Shown in pieces: positions 8,394 through 16,910 of a stretch of 64,000 nucleotides of DNA. The translations under genes and the position numbers were made by a program. How positions within the stretch are numbered: position 1 is the stretch's first letter; every line of letters starts with the position of its first letter. Origin of the DNA: Diaminobutyricibacter sp049994905 (GTDB lineage Bacteria; Actinomycetota; Actinomycetes; Actinomycetales; Microbacteriaceae); contig NZ_CP188258.1 in assembly GCF_049994905.1 (NCBI RefSeq), positions 2,790,001-2,854,000 on the forward strand, given 5' to 3'. The notes under the pieces are model-generated. The model searched no databases, was not told where the DNA came from, and was given only the letters and a program-made list of their open reading frames with translations.

Positions 8394-8453
8394 TCCAACG
8401 ATGTAGTTGGAATTGTAGCGCGCCTTCGCATCATCTCCAACTCGACTGTTGGT
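8394..8453. promoter_or_regulatory. Two TetR operators in the SDR/TetR divergent gap
   Basis: TCCAAC-N6-GTTGGA (8394-8411) and TCCAAC-N6-GTTGGT (8436-8453) share the same half sites and spacing. A third lone half site TCCAAC lies at 8388-8393. The second copy overlaps the TATTCT -10 (8453-8458) of the TetR gene; the first lies just upstream of the SDR start. This arrangement predicts control of both genes by the TetR protein. Confidence 0.7.
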
Positions 8454-8464
8454 ATTCTCGACCC

Positions 8465-9067
8465 ATGGCCTGGGATACGGAGGAGACGCGTCGGCGCCTT
8501 CGCGATGCGGCGCTCGTGGAGTTTGCGGCTCGAGGGTTCGACGGCACCACCATCGGCTCGATTTCTGCCCGTGCCGGCGTGAACAGAGAACGGATCTACA
8601 GCTATTACGGCGACAAGAAGGCCCTGTGGGAGCTTGTACTTTCGACTGAACTCGAGCGTCTTGCCTCAGCTGTGACACTTTCCGGCACCGGACTGAATGA
8701 CATCGGCGAGTTCGCCGGGGCAACCTTCGACTATCACGCGGCACACCCCGAACTTGCCCGCCTGCTGCAATGGGAGGGGCTGCAAGACGACCAGGCCGCG
8801 GATGTCGTCAGACGCACCGCGCACTACCGGGACAAAGTGGAACGTTTCGCCACCGCCCAACGCGACGGGTTGCTCGATCGGGGTCTGAATCCTGCTCATC
8901 TCGTGTTCACGCTCATCGCCCTGGCCGCATGGTGGCAAACCGTGCCACAGCTGGCAGAGATGATCACCGGAGCCGGCCCCGACGACCTGCAGGAACGCGC
9001 TCGCCGCCGCACGTTCGTCGTCGAAGCAGCGCGGCGACTTGCGACCCCATCGACGAGTGAAGAGTAG
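8465..9067 (+). CDS. TetR family transcriptional regulator of the SDR gene
   Basis: 200 aa. The HTH reads ALVEFAARGFDGTTIGSISARAGVNRERIYSYYGDKKALWELV, a TetR DNA-binding domain, followed by a C-terminal helical region with WEGLQDDQ and LAAWWQTVPQLAEM. No ribosome binding site is present. TATTCT ends six bases before the ATG, so the mRNA is probably leaderless. It most likely represses itself and the divergent SDR. Confidence 0.9.
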   Translation: MAWDTEETRRRLRDAALVEFAARGFDGTTIGSISARAGVNRERIYSYYGDKKALWELVLSTELERLASAVTLSGTGLNDIGEFAGATFDYHAAHPELARLLQWEGLQDDQAADVVRRTAHYRDKVERFATAQRDGLLDRGLNPAHLVFTLIALAAWWQTVPQLAEMITGAGPDDLQERARRRTFVVEAARRLATPSTSEE

Positions 9068-9090
9068 TCGAGGAGGGCGATCACGTCGCG

Positions 9091-9867
9091 TCAGTCTCGC
9101 GCCAGGAACGGGTCGATCGCAGCCCATGTTCCTTCCGGGGCTTCGAGGTGGGGCAGATGCCCGGCTTCGGGGATCTCGACGAACTGCGCACCCGGAACAG
9201 CGCGGGCGACCGCCCGCCCGTAGGCCGGGGTGACGATCCGGTCGCTTTCACCCCACACGATCAGGACCGGGACCTGCACGGCGCCGAGCCGACCGAGCAG
9301 GGCTGGGTCGTTCATGCCGGTGCCAGTGATTGCGGCCATTGTGCGACCGTTCGCCTGCTGGTTGGCGCGCTGCGCGTCGGTCAGCTTTTCAGGGTCCAGG
9401 TAGCCGCGCTCCGGGTCGTGCCAGGCGACCTCGGCGAGACCACGTGCGTCGAGGGCGAAGAAGTCCGCGATCGGCTCACCCTCGACGACCACCCCGACGC
9501 CGTCGATGTCGACGACGGCGCCGATCAGTCCGGCGTACCGCTCATCGGCAGCCGCCTGCACCGCCATTTCGAGGGCGATCCATCCACCGATCGAGGATCC
9601 GATCAGAACGACGTCGTGTTCTCCATCGTCGAGCAGGCGGTTGAGGTAGCCGGAAGCGAGATCTGCGACCGAGGCGATCGTTTCGGGACGCGGCGTCCCA
9701 TCCCAGCCCGGATGGGTCGGTGCGAGTACGTGCATGGTCGCGGCAAGGTGTCCCACGATAGGCGCAACGGTCTGCGGGCCGCCACCGCCGTGAAGCACGA
9801 GTACCGTTCGCGACGCCGGGTCCCCTGCTTCGTGGATGGGGAGATCCTGGGGAAGGGTACTGCTCAT
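9091..9867 (-). CDS. Alpha/beta hydrolase
   Basis: 258 aa. It has oxyanion loop LHGGGGP at 25-31, nucleophile S92 in GSSIGG, D209 in WGESDR and H237 in EAGHLPH, a complete triad. It is cytoplasmic. ATG 9867 has AGGAG six bases upstream; the longer frame that starts inside the divergent regulator is rejected. The substrate is unknown. It is probably controlled by the divergent MarR regulator. Confidence 0.9.
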   Translation of the reverse strand: MSSTLPQDLPIHEAGDPASRTVLVLHGGGGPQTVAPIVGHLAATMHVLAPTHPGWDGTPRPETIASVADLASGYLNRLLDDGEHDVVLIGSSIGGWIALEMAVQAAADERYAGLIGAVVDIDGVGVVVEGEPIADFFALDARGLAEVAWHDPERGYLDPEKLTDAQRANQQANGRTMAAITGTGMNDPALLGRLGAVQVPVLIVWGESDRIVTPAYGRAVARAVPGAQFVEIPEAGHLPHLEAPEGTWAAIDPFLARD

Positions 9868-9880
9868 GGTGACTCCTAAC

Positions 9881-9912
9881 TCAACATGTTTATATACGAG
9901 TGTTGATACACT
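9881..9912. promoter_or_regulatory. MarR operator and leaderless promoter
   Basis: TCAACA (9881-9886) and TGTTGA (9901-9906) form an inverted repeat with a 14-bp AT-rich centre, between the hydrolase and MarR genes. TACACT (9907-9912) abuts the right arm and lies six bases before the MarR ATG, so it is a likely -10 for a leaderless transcript and would be blocked by bound repressor. Confidence 0.6.
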
Positions 9913-9918
9913 AGCACC

Positions 9919-10326
9919 ATGACCACGGATTTGGAAGGGCTCGGGCTGGCGATCAAACGTGCGCAGTACCGGAACCACCGCACGATGGATGCTGCACTGC
10001 GCGACGTCGGGATCAGCCTCGTGCAATGGGACGCATTGCGTGCCATCGATCGAATGCCCGAAGCGTCCGGGCATGACCTCGCCACAGCGAGCTTCCAGAG
10101 CGACCAGTCGTTCGGCACCCTCGCGACCCGACTCGTCGATCGTGGGCTGATCACTCGATCAGCAGGACGGGGACGCCGGCTCGAGTACAGGCTGACCGAA
10201 TCGGGGCACACCGCTCTTGAGGAGGGCCACGAGGTGGCACACCGGGTGTTGCCCGAGCTTTTCGCGCCGCTCGACGAGGATCAACGCGCGGCGCTGCACC
10301 AGGCACTCCTCGTTCTCACCGGATGA
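9919..10326 (+). CDS. MarR family transcriptional regulator
   Basis: 135 aa winged-helix protein: ISLVQWDALRAIDRMPEASGHDLATASFQSDQSFGTLATRLVDRGLITRSAG, then the wing RGRRLEYRLTESG. It is divergent from the alpha/beta hydrolase and overlaps the TAP-like peptidase gene by 4 bp (ATGA), so it may control both. No ribosome binding site; probably leaderless. Confidence 0.9.
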   Translation: MTTDLEGLGLAIKRAQYRNHRTMDAALRDVGISLVQWDALRAIDRMPEASGHDLATASFQSDQSFGTLATRLVDRGLITRSAGRGRRLEYRLTESGHTALEEGHEVAHRVLPELFAPLDEDQRAALHQALLVLTG

Positions 10327-11897
10327 CCAGAGCGCAGTGCCACAATTGCGCCGTGGGACCACGGATCGCACCGATCTCGCGCAGGCGCGCCGACGTCAGC
10401 CGGAGGTCGATCGCGGTCGTGGCCCTGGTCGTGCTGGCTCTCGCCGGGTGTACGTCCGCCCCACCGCAGCCCGACACGACGAACGGTACCAGCCGCTTCT
10501 ATGACCAGGTCGTGCACTGGAAGACCTGCAGCACCGTTCTGCAGTGCGCCACGGCGATCGTGCCGCTCGACTGGGCGCACCCATCGGGGCCGACCATCTC
10601 GATCGCCATGGCGAAGCAGCGCGCGATCAGCGGCAAGCCCCAAGGCACCATCCTGTTCGATCCGGGTGGACCGGGGGCGTCCGGGGTCGACTTCGTCGAA
10701 GCGTACGGGGGTCAGATGATGGACCCGAGCGTCCGCGACGCCTACGACGTCGTCGGCTTCGACCCCCGCGGCATCGGCCACTCCACCCCGATTCGCTGTT
10801 ACAGCTCCGCAAAACTCGAGCACTACTACTACGACGTTCTCCCCGGCAGGATCGGCAGCGATCAGTGGCTGGCGGCAGACCTCAAGGCCCAGGATGCGCT
10901 CGCCAAGGCGTGCGCGAAGAACACCGGCCCGCTGCTCGCGCACGTCGACACGAGCAGTGCGGCACGCGACATGGATGCGCTCCGTGCCGTGTTCGGCGAG
11001 AAGAAGTTGGACTACTTCGGCGGCTCGTACGGCACCGATCTCGGGCTCGAGTATGCGCGGCTGTTCCCGCAGAAGGTCGGTCGCTTTCTGCTGGACAGCG
11101 TCGAGTCGCCCGACGCGAGCGGCGAACAGCTCGACGTCGGCCAGGCCAAGGGCTTCGAGACCGAACTGCAGCAGTACCTGGCGGCGTGCGTGCCCGACCA
11201 GTCGACCTGCCCGTTCTCCGGGAGCGTCGCCGACGCGGATGCCCAGCTGACGTCTCTGTTCGCGACCCTGAACGCGCATCCGATCGCCGACGCCGACGGG
11301 CGATACCTCAACAGCGCCAACCTGGCCATCGCCATCACCTCTGCCCTGTACTCGCCGCAGTTGTGGTCTGACCTGTCGAGCGCACTGAAAGCGGTCAAGA
11401 CCGGCTCGGCCGGCCCCGCCTTCGATCTCGCCGACCAGTATCTCGAGCGCAGCGATTCGGGCCAGTACCCGAACCTCATCGAGGCCTACTACGCAGTGGG
11501 ATGCCTCGACCGGGCCTCACCGGACACCGTGACGGCGATGCGCAGCGAGGCTGCTGACATCGCGAAAGTCGCGCCCGTGCTGGGCAGGTATCTCGGCTAC
11601 TCGAACGCCGTATGCGGCGTGTGGCCGTACCCGCCGGCGGCGACTCCCCCGCCGGTCACGGCTGCAGGCAGCGATCCGATCCTGCTGGTCAACGCGACGA
11701 ACGACCCCGCAACTCCGTATGCGCAGGCGCAGGAAGTCGCCTCGCATCTCGCCAACGGGCACCTGGTCACACGGGTCGGCGACGGCCACGGTTCGTACGA
11801 GCAGGGCTACCCGTGCATCGATGACATCGTCGACCGGTACTTTCTCACCGGGGCCGTTCCTGCATCCGACCCGATGTGCCCTAGCTCGGGCACCTAG
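10323..11897 (+). CDS. TAP-like secreted alpha/beta hydrolase (tripeptidyl aminopeptidase family), lipoprotein
   Basis: 524 aa, probably a cell-surface lipoprotein. The lipobox LALAGC ends at C43. It has LFDPGGPGASG oxyanion motif, nucleophile S235 in FGGSYGTDLG, and the C-terminal TAP-like domain with NATNDPATPY (Asp) and GDGHGS (His). The family removes short peptides from protein N-termini. The ATG overlaps the MarR stop (ATGA). GTG 10353 would give a shorter, more usual signal peptide and is a real alternative. Confidence 0.87.
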   Translation: MTRAQCHNCAVGPRIAPISRRRADVSRRSIAVVALVVLALAGCTSAPPQPDTTNGTSRFYDQVVHWKTCSTVLQCATAIVPLDWAHPSGPTISIAMAKQRAISGKPQGTILFDPGGPGASGVDFVEAYGGQMMDPSVRDAYDVVGFDPRGIGHSTPIRCYSSAKLEHYYYDVLPGRIGSDQWLAADLKAQDALAKACAKNTGPLLAHVDTSSAARDMDALRAVFGEKKLDYFGGSYGTDLGLEYARLFPQKVGRFLLDSVESPDASGEQLDVGQAKGFETELQQYLAACVPDQSTCPFSGSVADADAQLTSLFATLNAHPIADADGRYLNSANLAIAITSALYSPQLWSDLSSALKAVKTGSAGPAFDLADQYLERSDSGQYPNLIEAYYAVGCLDRASPDTVTAMRSEAADIAKVAPVLGRYLGYSNAVCGVWPYPPAATPPPVTAAGSDPILLVNATNDPATPYAQAQEVASHLANGHLVTRVGDGHGSYEQGYPCIDDIVDRYFLTGAVPASDPMCPSSGT

Positions 11898-11965
11898 TCG
11901 GCGCCGCGGGAATCGGGCAACGGGCACAACTACCGAGCCGTCGGATCCTGCGGCACACTGGCAGC

Positions 11966-12466
11966 GTGACGAACATCGAGCGCACTCTCATCCTGCTGCG
12001 GCACGCCAAGTCGGACTGGTCGGGGTCCGAGGCGGACATCGACCGCCCGCTGGCCGAGCGCGGTCGGGCGCAGGCCCCACTCGCCGGGCGATGGCTCGCG
12101 AGCAATGCCGGCCGGATCGACCTGGCCATCGTGTCGCCCGCGCAGCGCGCCCGTGAGACCTGGGAGTTCGTGTCGGCTGAGGTAGCGGCCGCGCCTCCAG
12201 CGCGCATCGACGACCGCGTGTATGCGGCACCCGCGGACCGGCTCCTCGACGTCGTGCGTGGCGTGCCGGACGATGTGCACACTGTGATCATGGTCGGCCA
12301 CAATCCCGGCATGGAGCAGTTTGCGTCGCTACTCGCCGGCGAGGATGTGACCATGCGCACCTGCGGCATCGCCGAGTTCGGCGTCGAGGGCCCGTGGTCC
12401 GAAATCGACGCCGCGTCGGCAGTGCTCCGCGCTTTCGGACGCTCGGACGGCCATGTCCTGAGCTGA
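11966..12466 (+). CDS. SixA-like histidine phosphatase
   Basis: 166 aa, histidine phosphatase superfamily. It has phospho-acceptor H13 in LLRHAKSDW, R in SPAQRARET and H112 in VGHNPGME. The short size and RHAKSDW motif place it near SixA, which removes phosphate from phosphohistidine proteins, though small-molecule activity is possible. GTG start; CACACT lies six bases before it, so it may be leaderless. Confidence 0.85.
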   Translation: MTNIERTLILLRHAKSDWSGSEADIDRPLAERGRAQAPLAGRWLASNAGRIDLAIVSPAQRARETWEFVSAEVAAAPPARIDDRVYAAPADRLLDVVRGVPDDVHTVIMVGHNPGMEQFASLLAGEDVTMRTCGIAEFGVEGPWSEIDAASAVLRAFGRSDGHVLS

Positions 12467-12518
12467 TCGCGCCCCGGAGTGAACGCAACGCTTTAGGTTC
12501 CTGGTCTGACCGGAGATA

Positions 12519-12935
12519 TTACCGTCGACCGAGGCGCCGTTCTCCACCCGAACCTGTCTCGTATGGAAGTTCATAGTGTGCGTATATCGCGGGTTCGCTC
12601 GCTGCGTCCAACTCCCCATCGACAGCGATGGATGGCGCCTTGCTGACCTGTTTCTTCTCATATGCGACTTTGATGTGCTTCGGCGACACGAGCGCTCCAG
12701 TGAGGGGAACGAAAAGCAGTTTCTGCCCGCTCAGGATGCCGACGCGGACTGTCCCGAAGACGGGCAGATCGCTCGCGGTATCGAAGTAGATGGTCTCGAG
12801 GGTGCCGATCTTGTTTTCGCCTGGATCAACAACGCTCAGTCCAACCCAATCCTGCACATTCTCAGCCTCGAACATTGTGATCCCGTCCCGCCAGGACTCT
12901 CCCGACGCACTATTGCGCAGCCGGGTGTCGCTCAC
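12519..12935 (-). CDS. PRC-barrel domain protein
   Basis: 138 aa from the GTG, or 118 aa if ATG 12875 (MFEAENVQDWVG) is used; the second start lies just before the domain. The PRC barrel covers VQDWVGLSVVDPGENKIGTLETIYFDTASDLP to FVPLTGALVSPKHIKVAYEKKQV. The acidic C-terminus PSIAVDGELDAASEPAIYAHYEL is usual in actinobacterial stand-alone PRC proteins. These are often stress-associated but their role is not known. Confidence 0.82.
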   Translation of the reverse strand: MSDTRLRNSASGESWRDGITMFEAENVQDWVGLSVVDPGENKIGTLETIYFDTASDLPVFGTVRVGILSGQKLLFVPLTGALVSPKHIKVAYEKKQVSKAPSIAVDGELDAASEPAIYAHYELPYETGSGGERRLGRR

Positions 12936-13144
12936 GCATCACCGTACTCCGCCGCCGTGCGCTTGTCGCCCGCACAAGATGTGCGCGGCAGAAAGCTTGT
13001 CTAGCCGTTGTCGCGCCCTCGAGCAACTCGAAGCTGAAGACGAGGCGCGAATCTGTAAACATTCACAGGGTTGCGGCCTGCACACCGGGTGAAGACTGGG
13101 GTCGCGGCGCGACTGCAATTCGGCAGCGTGTTGATGGGAGAGAA

Positions 13145-13885
13145 ATGCTCCAGATCATCGGGCTCGGCTTCGCGAACGCTGGAACGCTCGCCGTTCAGTT
13201 GCTGGCGATCGTGTTGGTCATCCTGACCCGCCCACGACCCAAAGCGCTGCTGTGGGCGTTCTGGTTGACCGCTCTGCTCGTCAGCTGCGCCATCTCGAGC
13301 GTCGTCTTGGCGCTTTTCCGCGCCCACGGCACCTTTCTCGGCTCGACATCGACATCCGTCAGTCCGGTCATCTACATTATCGTCGGCGTTATCGCCTTGG
13401 CGGCTGCCCTTTTCGCAGCCACCAAGCGCGGGCGGGAACTTATCGGCCACGAAATCGACCGACGCGCCGAGGCCAAACGGAACGCCCCCGAACACCACAG
13501 TTCGATAGGCGATCGCGCCCAGGTGAAGGTGGCGGCGGTCAAAGCCAAGGCAAGCGACGCGTTAGACCGAGGATCGGTCTGGGTCGCCATTGTCGCGGGC
13601 GTCCTCATGGGGGCACCCTCACCGTTCTCACTGGCCGCCGTCGGGCTGATGGTCCGCGGCGGCTACACGCTGCCGGTGCAGCTGGCAATGATCCTGGTCT
13701 TCGCCCTCGTGACCTACATTCTGGTGGAGATCCCGGTGGTGAGCTACTTGATCTCACCCGAAGGCACGGCCGCACGAGTGGATGCCTTCGCGAAGTGGCT
13801 GGGTGCGCACAAGATCCAAGCCGTTGCCGCCGTCGCGGCAGTCGTCGGTGTGGTATTCATCGTGAAAGGGATCACCGCACCCTGA
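13145..13885 (+). CDS. GAP family (Sap-like) integral membrane protein
   Basis: 246 aa with about six hydrophobic segments and a charged central loop (KRGRELIGHEIDRRAEAKRN). The layout, the motif GVLMGAPSPFSLAAVGLMVRGGYTLPVQ and the ILVEIPVVSYLISPEGT stretch fit the GAP/Sap family (LysE-like transporters; mycobacterial members help export glycopeptidolipids or sulfolipid). What it exports here is unknown. GGGAGAG precedes the ATG. Confidence 0.8.
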   Translation: MLQIIGLGFANAGTLAVQLLAIVLVILTRPRPKALLWAFWLTALLVSCAISSVVLALFRAHGTFLGSTSTSVSPVIYIIVGVIALAAALFAATKRGRELIGHEIDRRAEAKRNAPEHHSSIGDRAQVKVAAVKAKASDALDRGSVWVAIVAGVLMGAPSPFSLAAVGLMVRGGYTLPVQLAMILVFALVTYILVEIPVVSYLISPEGTAARVDAFAKWLGAHKIQAVAAVAAVVGVVFIVKGITAP

Positions 13886-13949
13886 CCGGCCCCATCACAG
13901 CCTTGACGTGCAGTGAGCGGCGACGGTCAGGAGTCCTGCAGCTCTTTCG

Positions 13950-14336
13950 TCACGAAGCAGGTCGATGGTTCGTGGTCTTCTTGATGCTTCCGTCAGGTGC
14001 GTAATACGTCCATGACCCGGCCTTGGCGCCGTGATCGAACTCGCCTTCGTCAATGAGGATTCCGCGGTCCGTCCAACGCTTCCAGAGACCATGCTTCTCA
14101 CCGTCGAGGAACCCGCCCTGCTGGCGAAGCTCACCCGACGGTCGGAACCACGAGCAATCCCCCGCGAGTTCCCCGTCCACGTAGTGGAATTCCGATCGGA
14201 CACCGCCATCCCGAAAAAGGTGGCGCCACAGACCGGTGCGCTGACCATCCCTGTACTCACCGGCGACTACGCCACCGTGCGGGTCGGGTTCCTCCCAGGG
14301 ACCGGTCTTCAACCCTGCAGCGTCGAGTTCATTCAC
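13950..14336 (-). CDS. MORN-repeat (YwqK-like) protein
   Basis: 128 aa made of repeated units G-x-x-x-G-x-W-x-x-(Y/F)-x-x-x-G: GLWRHLFRDGG, GDCSWFRPSGE, GLWKRWTDRG, GSWTYYAPDGS. This is the MORN-like pattern of the YwqK family. Some family members are labelled antitoxins but no toxin partner is evident. GTG 14336 overlaps the VOC stop by 4 bp, so the three genes ArsR-VOC-MORN form a coupled operon. Confidence 0.85.
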   Translation of the reverse strand: MNELDAAGLKTGPWEEPDPHGGVVAGEYRDGQRTGLWRHLFRDGGVRSEFHYVDGELAGDCSWFRPSGELRQQGGFLDGEKHGLWKRWTDRGILIDEGEFDHGAKAGSWTYYAPDGSIKKTTNHRPAS

Positions 14337-14725
14337 GACCTGCTCGCGATCTGGATCAGGTTGCCGCAGGTGTCGTCCAGTACCGCCGTGGTCACGGGCC
14401 CCATGGTCATCGGCGGCTGCGTGAATCGCACACCCAATGCGGACAGGCGGTCGTACTCGGCCGCCGCATCCCCGACGCCGAAGCTCGTGAACGGAATCCC
14501 GTCCTCGACGAGCGCAGCCTTGAACACCTTGGCCGCGGGATGCTCGTCAGGTTCCAGTAGAAGCTCGACGCCGTCCTGGGCGTCAGGGCCCACGACAGTC
14601 AGCCAACGGAATTCACCGGCGGGCATATCGGTCTTCTTCACAAAACCGAGCGTGTTCGTGTAGAAGTCCAGGGCCTTGGCTTGATCGTCGACCAGAACGG
14701 ACGTCGTCGTGATCTTGATGTTCAT
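14333..14725 (-). CDS. VOC family (glyoxalase/dioxygenase fold) protein
   Basis: 130 aa, one VOC unit: ITTTSVLVDDQAKALDFYTNTLGF at the start, VELLLEPDEHPAAKVF in the middle and TTAVLDDTCGNLIQI at the end. Such proteins bind metal and act as dioxygenases, lyases or resistance proteins; the substrate is open. ATG 14725 overlaps the ArsR stop by 4 bp. It is probably induced together with the ArsR regulator. Confidence 0.88.
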   Translation of the reverse strand: MNIKITTTSVLVDDQAKALDFYTNTLGFVKKTDMPAGEFRWLTVVGPDAQDGVELLLEPDEHPAAKVFKAALVEDGIPFTSFGVGDAAAEYDRLSALGVRFTQPPMTMGPVTTAVLDDTCGNLIQIASRS

Positions 14726-15003
14726 AAGAGCTCCTTAGTGATGTGAGCGAGTTGTGCCTGCGCCTCGACAAGCACAGTCGGGTCGAGGTGATGGATGGTG
14801 GTGCGGCCGCTCGCGGTCAGCTGCACCAGCCCGGCATCCCGCAGCACGGCAACATGTTTCGCCACGGCTTGTCGGCTCAGGCTGTGGCCTCGATTGATCA
14901 GGCGCACACACAACTCGAACAGAGTCTGATCGTTTCGTCGTGCCAGCTCATCGACCAGAGCGAGACGGACCGGATCGCCCAACGCTCGGAAGACCGCATC
15001 CAC
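14722..15003 (-). CDS. ArsR-type HTH regulator
   Basis: 93 aa: MDAVFRALGDPVRLALVDELARRNDQTLFELC, then SLSRQAVAKHVAVLRDAGLVQLTASGRTTIHHLD, a winged helix of the ArsR type without the metal-binding Cys box. GTG start with no ribosome binding site; TAATCT ends six bases upstream, so it is leaderless. It heads the operon and probably represses it through the palindrome between -35 and -10. Confidence 0.9.
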   Translation of the reverse strand: MDAVFRALGDPVRLALVDELARRNDQTLFELCVRLINRGHSLSRQAVAKHVAVLRDAGLVQLTASGRTTIHHLDPTVLVEAQAQLAHITKELL

Positions 15004-15009
15004 GGCGCC

Positions 15010-15038
15010 AGATTAGCAACCTTTCGGTTGCCAATCAA
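15010..15038 (-). promoter_or_regulatory. Promoter of the ArsR operon with operator in the spacer
   Basis: On the minus strand TTGATT (15038-15033), a 17-bp spacer and TAATCT (15015-15010) form a near-consensus promoter. The spacer is a palindrome, GGCAACC-GAAA-GGTTGC, typical of a dimeric repressor site. The predicted transcript starts at the GTG of the regulator. Confidence 0.75.
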
Positions 15039-15098
15039 GGAATCCTGCGACGACACAGGTCCCGCGGCACCCGACCCTCGCTTCGAAAGGACTCACAC

Positions 15099-15326
15099 TC
15101 ACGGGCTGACGCGGACTCTGTGTCCCTCGAATGCGACGATGTCGCCGAACTGCAGCTGCCGTCCGCGGCGGCGATCAACCTCGCCGTTCACGGTAACGTC
15201 GCCGTGGACGATGGCCTCTTTCACAGCTGCACCGGAGTCGAGGAGCCCAGCGAACTTCAGGAACTGCCCGAGGCGAATGGTGTCACCGCCGATCGGGACA
15301 TCCTCGATCGGAGCGGGGTTGGTCAT
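15099..15326 (-). CDS. Small S4 RNA-binding domain protein
   Basis: 75 aa. IRLGQFLKFAGLLDSGAAVKEAIVHGDVTVNGEVDRRRGRQLQFGDIVAF is a complete S4 domain, close to the YbcJ/RlbA type that binds structured RNA such as rRNA or tRNA. It stands alone with no partner gene. Confidence 0.88.
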   Translation of the reverse strand: MTNPAPIEDVPIGGDTIRLGQFLKFAGLLDSGAAVKEAIVHGDVTVNGEVDRRRGRQLQFGDIVAFEGHRVRVSP

Positions 15327-15438
15327 TCCGAAATGCTAGCCCACCCTGTGCCGACCACGGACGACGACCTCGATCGCAAGAGGATGATGGACCCATGCCC
15401 ACTGACCACGGAGCATCGACGCTCAGGAAAGGAACGAG

Positions 15439-15999
15439 ATGAGACCGCTTCGATACTCCATCAACGTCACGCTCGACGGCTGCTGTCATCACGAGGCAGG
15501 GCTACCTCCCGACGAGGAGTCGATGCGTTACTGGACCGCCGAGATGGAGCGAGCCGATGCCCTGATCTTCGGCCGTGTGACCTACGAGATGATGGAGTCG
15601 GCGTGGCGGCGGCCGTCCACGGGAACGTGGCCCGAGTGGATGGATGAGTGGCAGATCCCGTTCGCCGAGGCCATCGATGGGGCGAAGAAGCACGTCGTGT
15701 CGAGCACCCTGACCGGGGTCGACTGGAATGCCGACCTGGTGCAGGGCGACCTGGGGCGCGCGGTCGAGCGGCTCAAGCAAGAGCCAGGCAACGGCCTGTT
15801 CGTGGGTGGGGTGACTCTTCCACTCGCGTTGGCAGATCTGGGGCTGATCGACGAATATGTGTTCGTTGTGCAACCGGTCCTCGCCGGACGTGGGCCGACG
15901 TTGCTCGCTGGCCTTCGCGAGCGCATCCAGCTCGAGCTCGTGGATCGCCATGAGTTCCGGTCGGGCGTGACTGCGCTGCGCTACCGGCCCAGCGAATAG
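15439..15999 (+). CDS. Dihydrofolate reductase-like (RibD C-terminal domain) protein
   Basis: 186 aa. MRPLRYSINVTLDGCCHHEAG, DALIFGRVTYEMMESAW, KKHVVSSTL, LFVGGVTLPLALADLGLIDEY and VQPVLAGRGPTLL are the standard motifs of this single-domain reductase family. A purine-rich AGGAAAGGAACGAG precedes the ATG. Only distantly similar to the protein at 2412-3017; substrate unknown. Confidence 0.88.
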   Translation: MRPLRYSINVTLDGCCHHEAGLPPDEESMRYWTAEMERADALIFGRVTYEMMESAWRRPSTGTWPEWMDEWQIPFAEAIDGAKKHVVSSTLTGVDWNADLVQGDLGRAVERLKQEPGNGLFVGGVTLPLALADLGLIDEYVFVVQPVLAGRGPTLLAGLRERIQLELVDRHEFRSGVTALRYRPSE

Positions 16000-16031
16000 G
16001 GCTCGACGTGATGAGAGTTCGAGTGCCAGGG

Positions 16032-16835
16032 TTACGCGCGCTGCGCGACATACAAAACGCCCGTGCGATTCACGAGGGTGGGGCCGACTGATTCGGCTTC
16101 GTCCCTCAGCTCGTTCGCGGCATCTTCGCCCAGGGTTTCCCGAACCTCATCAATGTTCTCGAGCCAGATTTCGTAGAGTCGGGTGAGTTGTTCTCTCCAC
16201 TGGGGTATTTCGATCCGGGACACAACGTCAAGTCCGCCCGCCTCGATGATGGGGTGCCAATCGGGTACCGACCGGGGATGCCCGTCCTTAGCTTCATCAG
16301 CTGTGAACGCGTAACGACCGCCCGGGCGCAGGATCCGTGCCGCCTCGCGCACAGCGGCGATTCGATCGGAAGCGAAGAAGATGGCGTCCGCGCACAGCAC
16401 GGCGTCCGCACACTCGTCCGGCAGACCAGTGGCAACGAGATCGCCGACCTGGAACCGTGCGCGACCCTCGCCAACCCACGTGAATGCCCGTTTCCCCGCT
16501 GCTGCGACTCCCACCGGAGACCAATCGACGCCGACCAGGTCGGCTCCCGTCTCGCGGACCACCCACAGGCTTACGCCTGCGCGTCCGCACGCAATATCGA
16601 CGAGAGTCTCGCCCTTCGCCAGTTTCAGCTCATCAACGAAAGCTCGTAGGGTCCAGAGCGTCGACATCCCGTACGGGTCGACTTCTTCGGGATAGTCGTC
16701 GCCGTATGCCTCCCGGGCCATCCGCGCCATGATCGTGCCGAACGCCGCGTCCGTATGTGCCTGGTCGAAAGCGTCGGCGGTAATAGTTGAAGGGATCGGG
16801 ACAATTGCTCCGGGGATATCGATTGGCTCAACCAC
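16032..16835 (-). CDS. Class I SAM-dependent methyltransferase
   Basis: 267 aa. Motif I is LVDIACGRAGVSLWV (DxACGxG), then DLVGVDWSP binds the SAM ribose, and LCADAIFFASDRIAAVREAARILRPGGRYAFTADE gives motifs IV-VI. The preferred start is GTG 16835, with AGGAGG seven bases upstream (16843-16848), rather than the GTG 42 bases earlier. The acceptor substrate is unknown; small molecules are typical for this subgroup. Confidence 0.87.
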   Translation of the reverse strand: MVEPIDIPGAIVPIPSTITADAFDQAHTDAAFGTIMARMAREAYGDDYPEEVDPYGMSTLWTLRAFVDELKLAKGETLVDIACGRAGVSLWVVRETGADLVGVDWSPVGVAAAGKRAFTWVGEGRARFQVGDLVATGLPDECADAVLCADAIFFASDRIAAVREAARILRPGGRYAFTADEAKDGHPRSVPDWHPIIEAGGLDVVSRIEIPQWREQLTRLYEIWLENIDEVRETLGEDAANELRDEAESVGPTLVNRTGVLYVAQRA

Positions 16836-16910
16836 GCCCTGACCTCCTGCCCGAGTTCCGAACATTCTTACCGACACCCGTCGGGATGGGCAAGAAGAGA
16901 CGTCGCTATT

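Noticed and set aside
13950..14336. MORN protein as antitoxin of a toxin-antitoxin pair
   Set aside because: The annotation is often given to YwqK-like proteins, but the neighbours are a VOC protein and a regulator with no toxin-like features.
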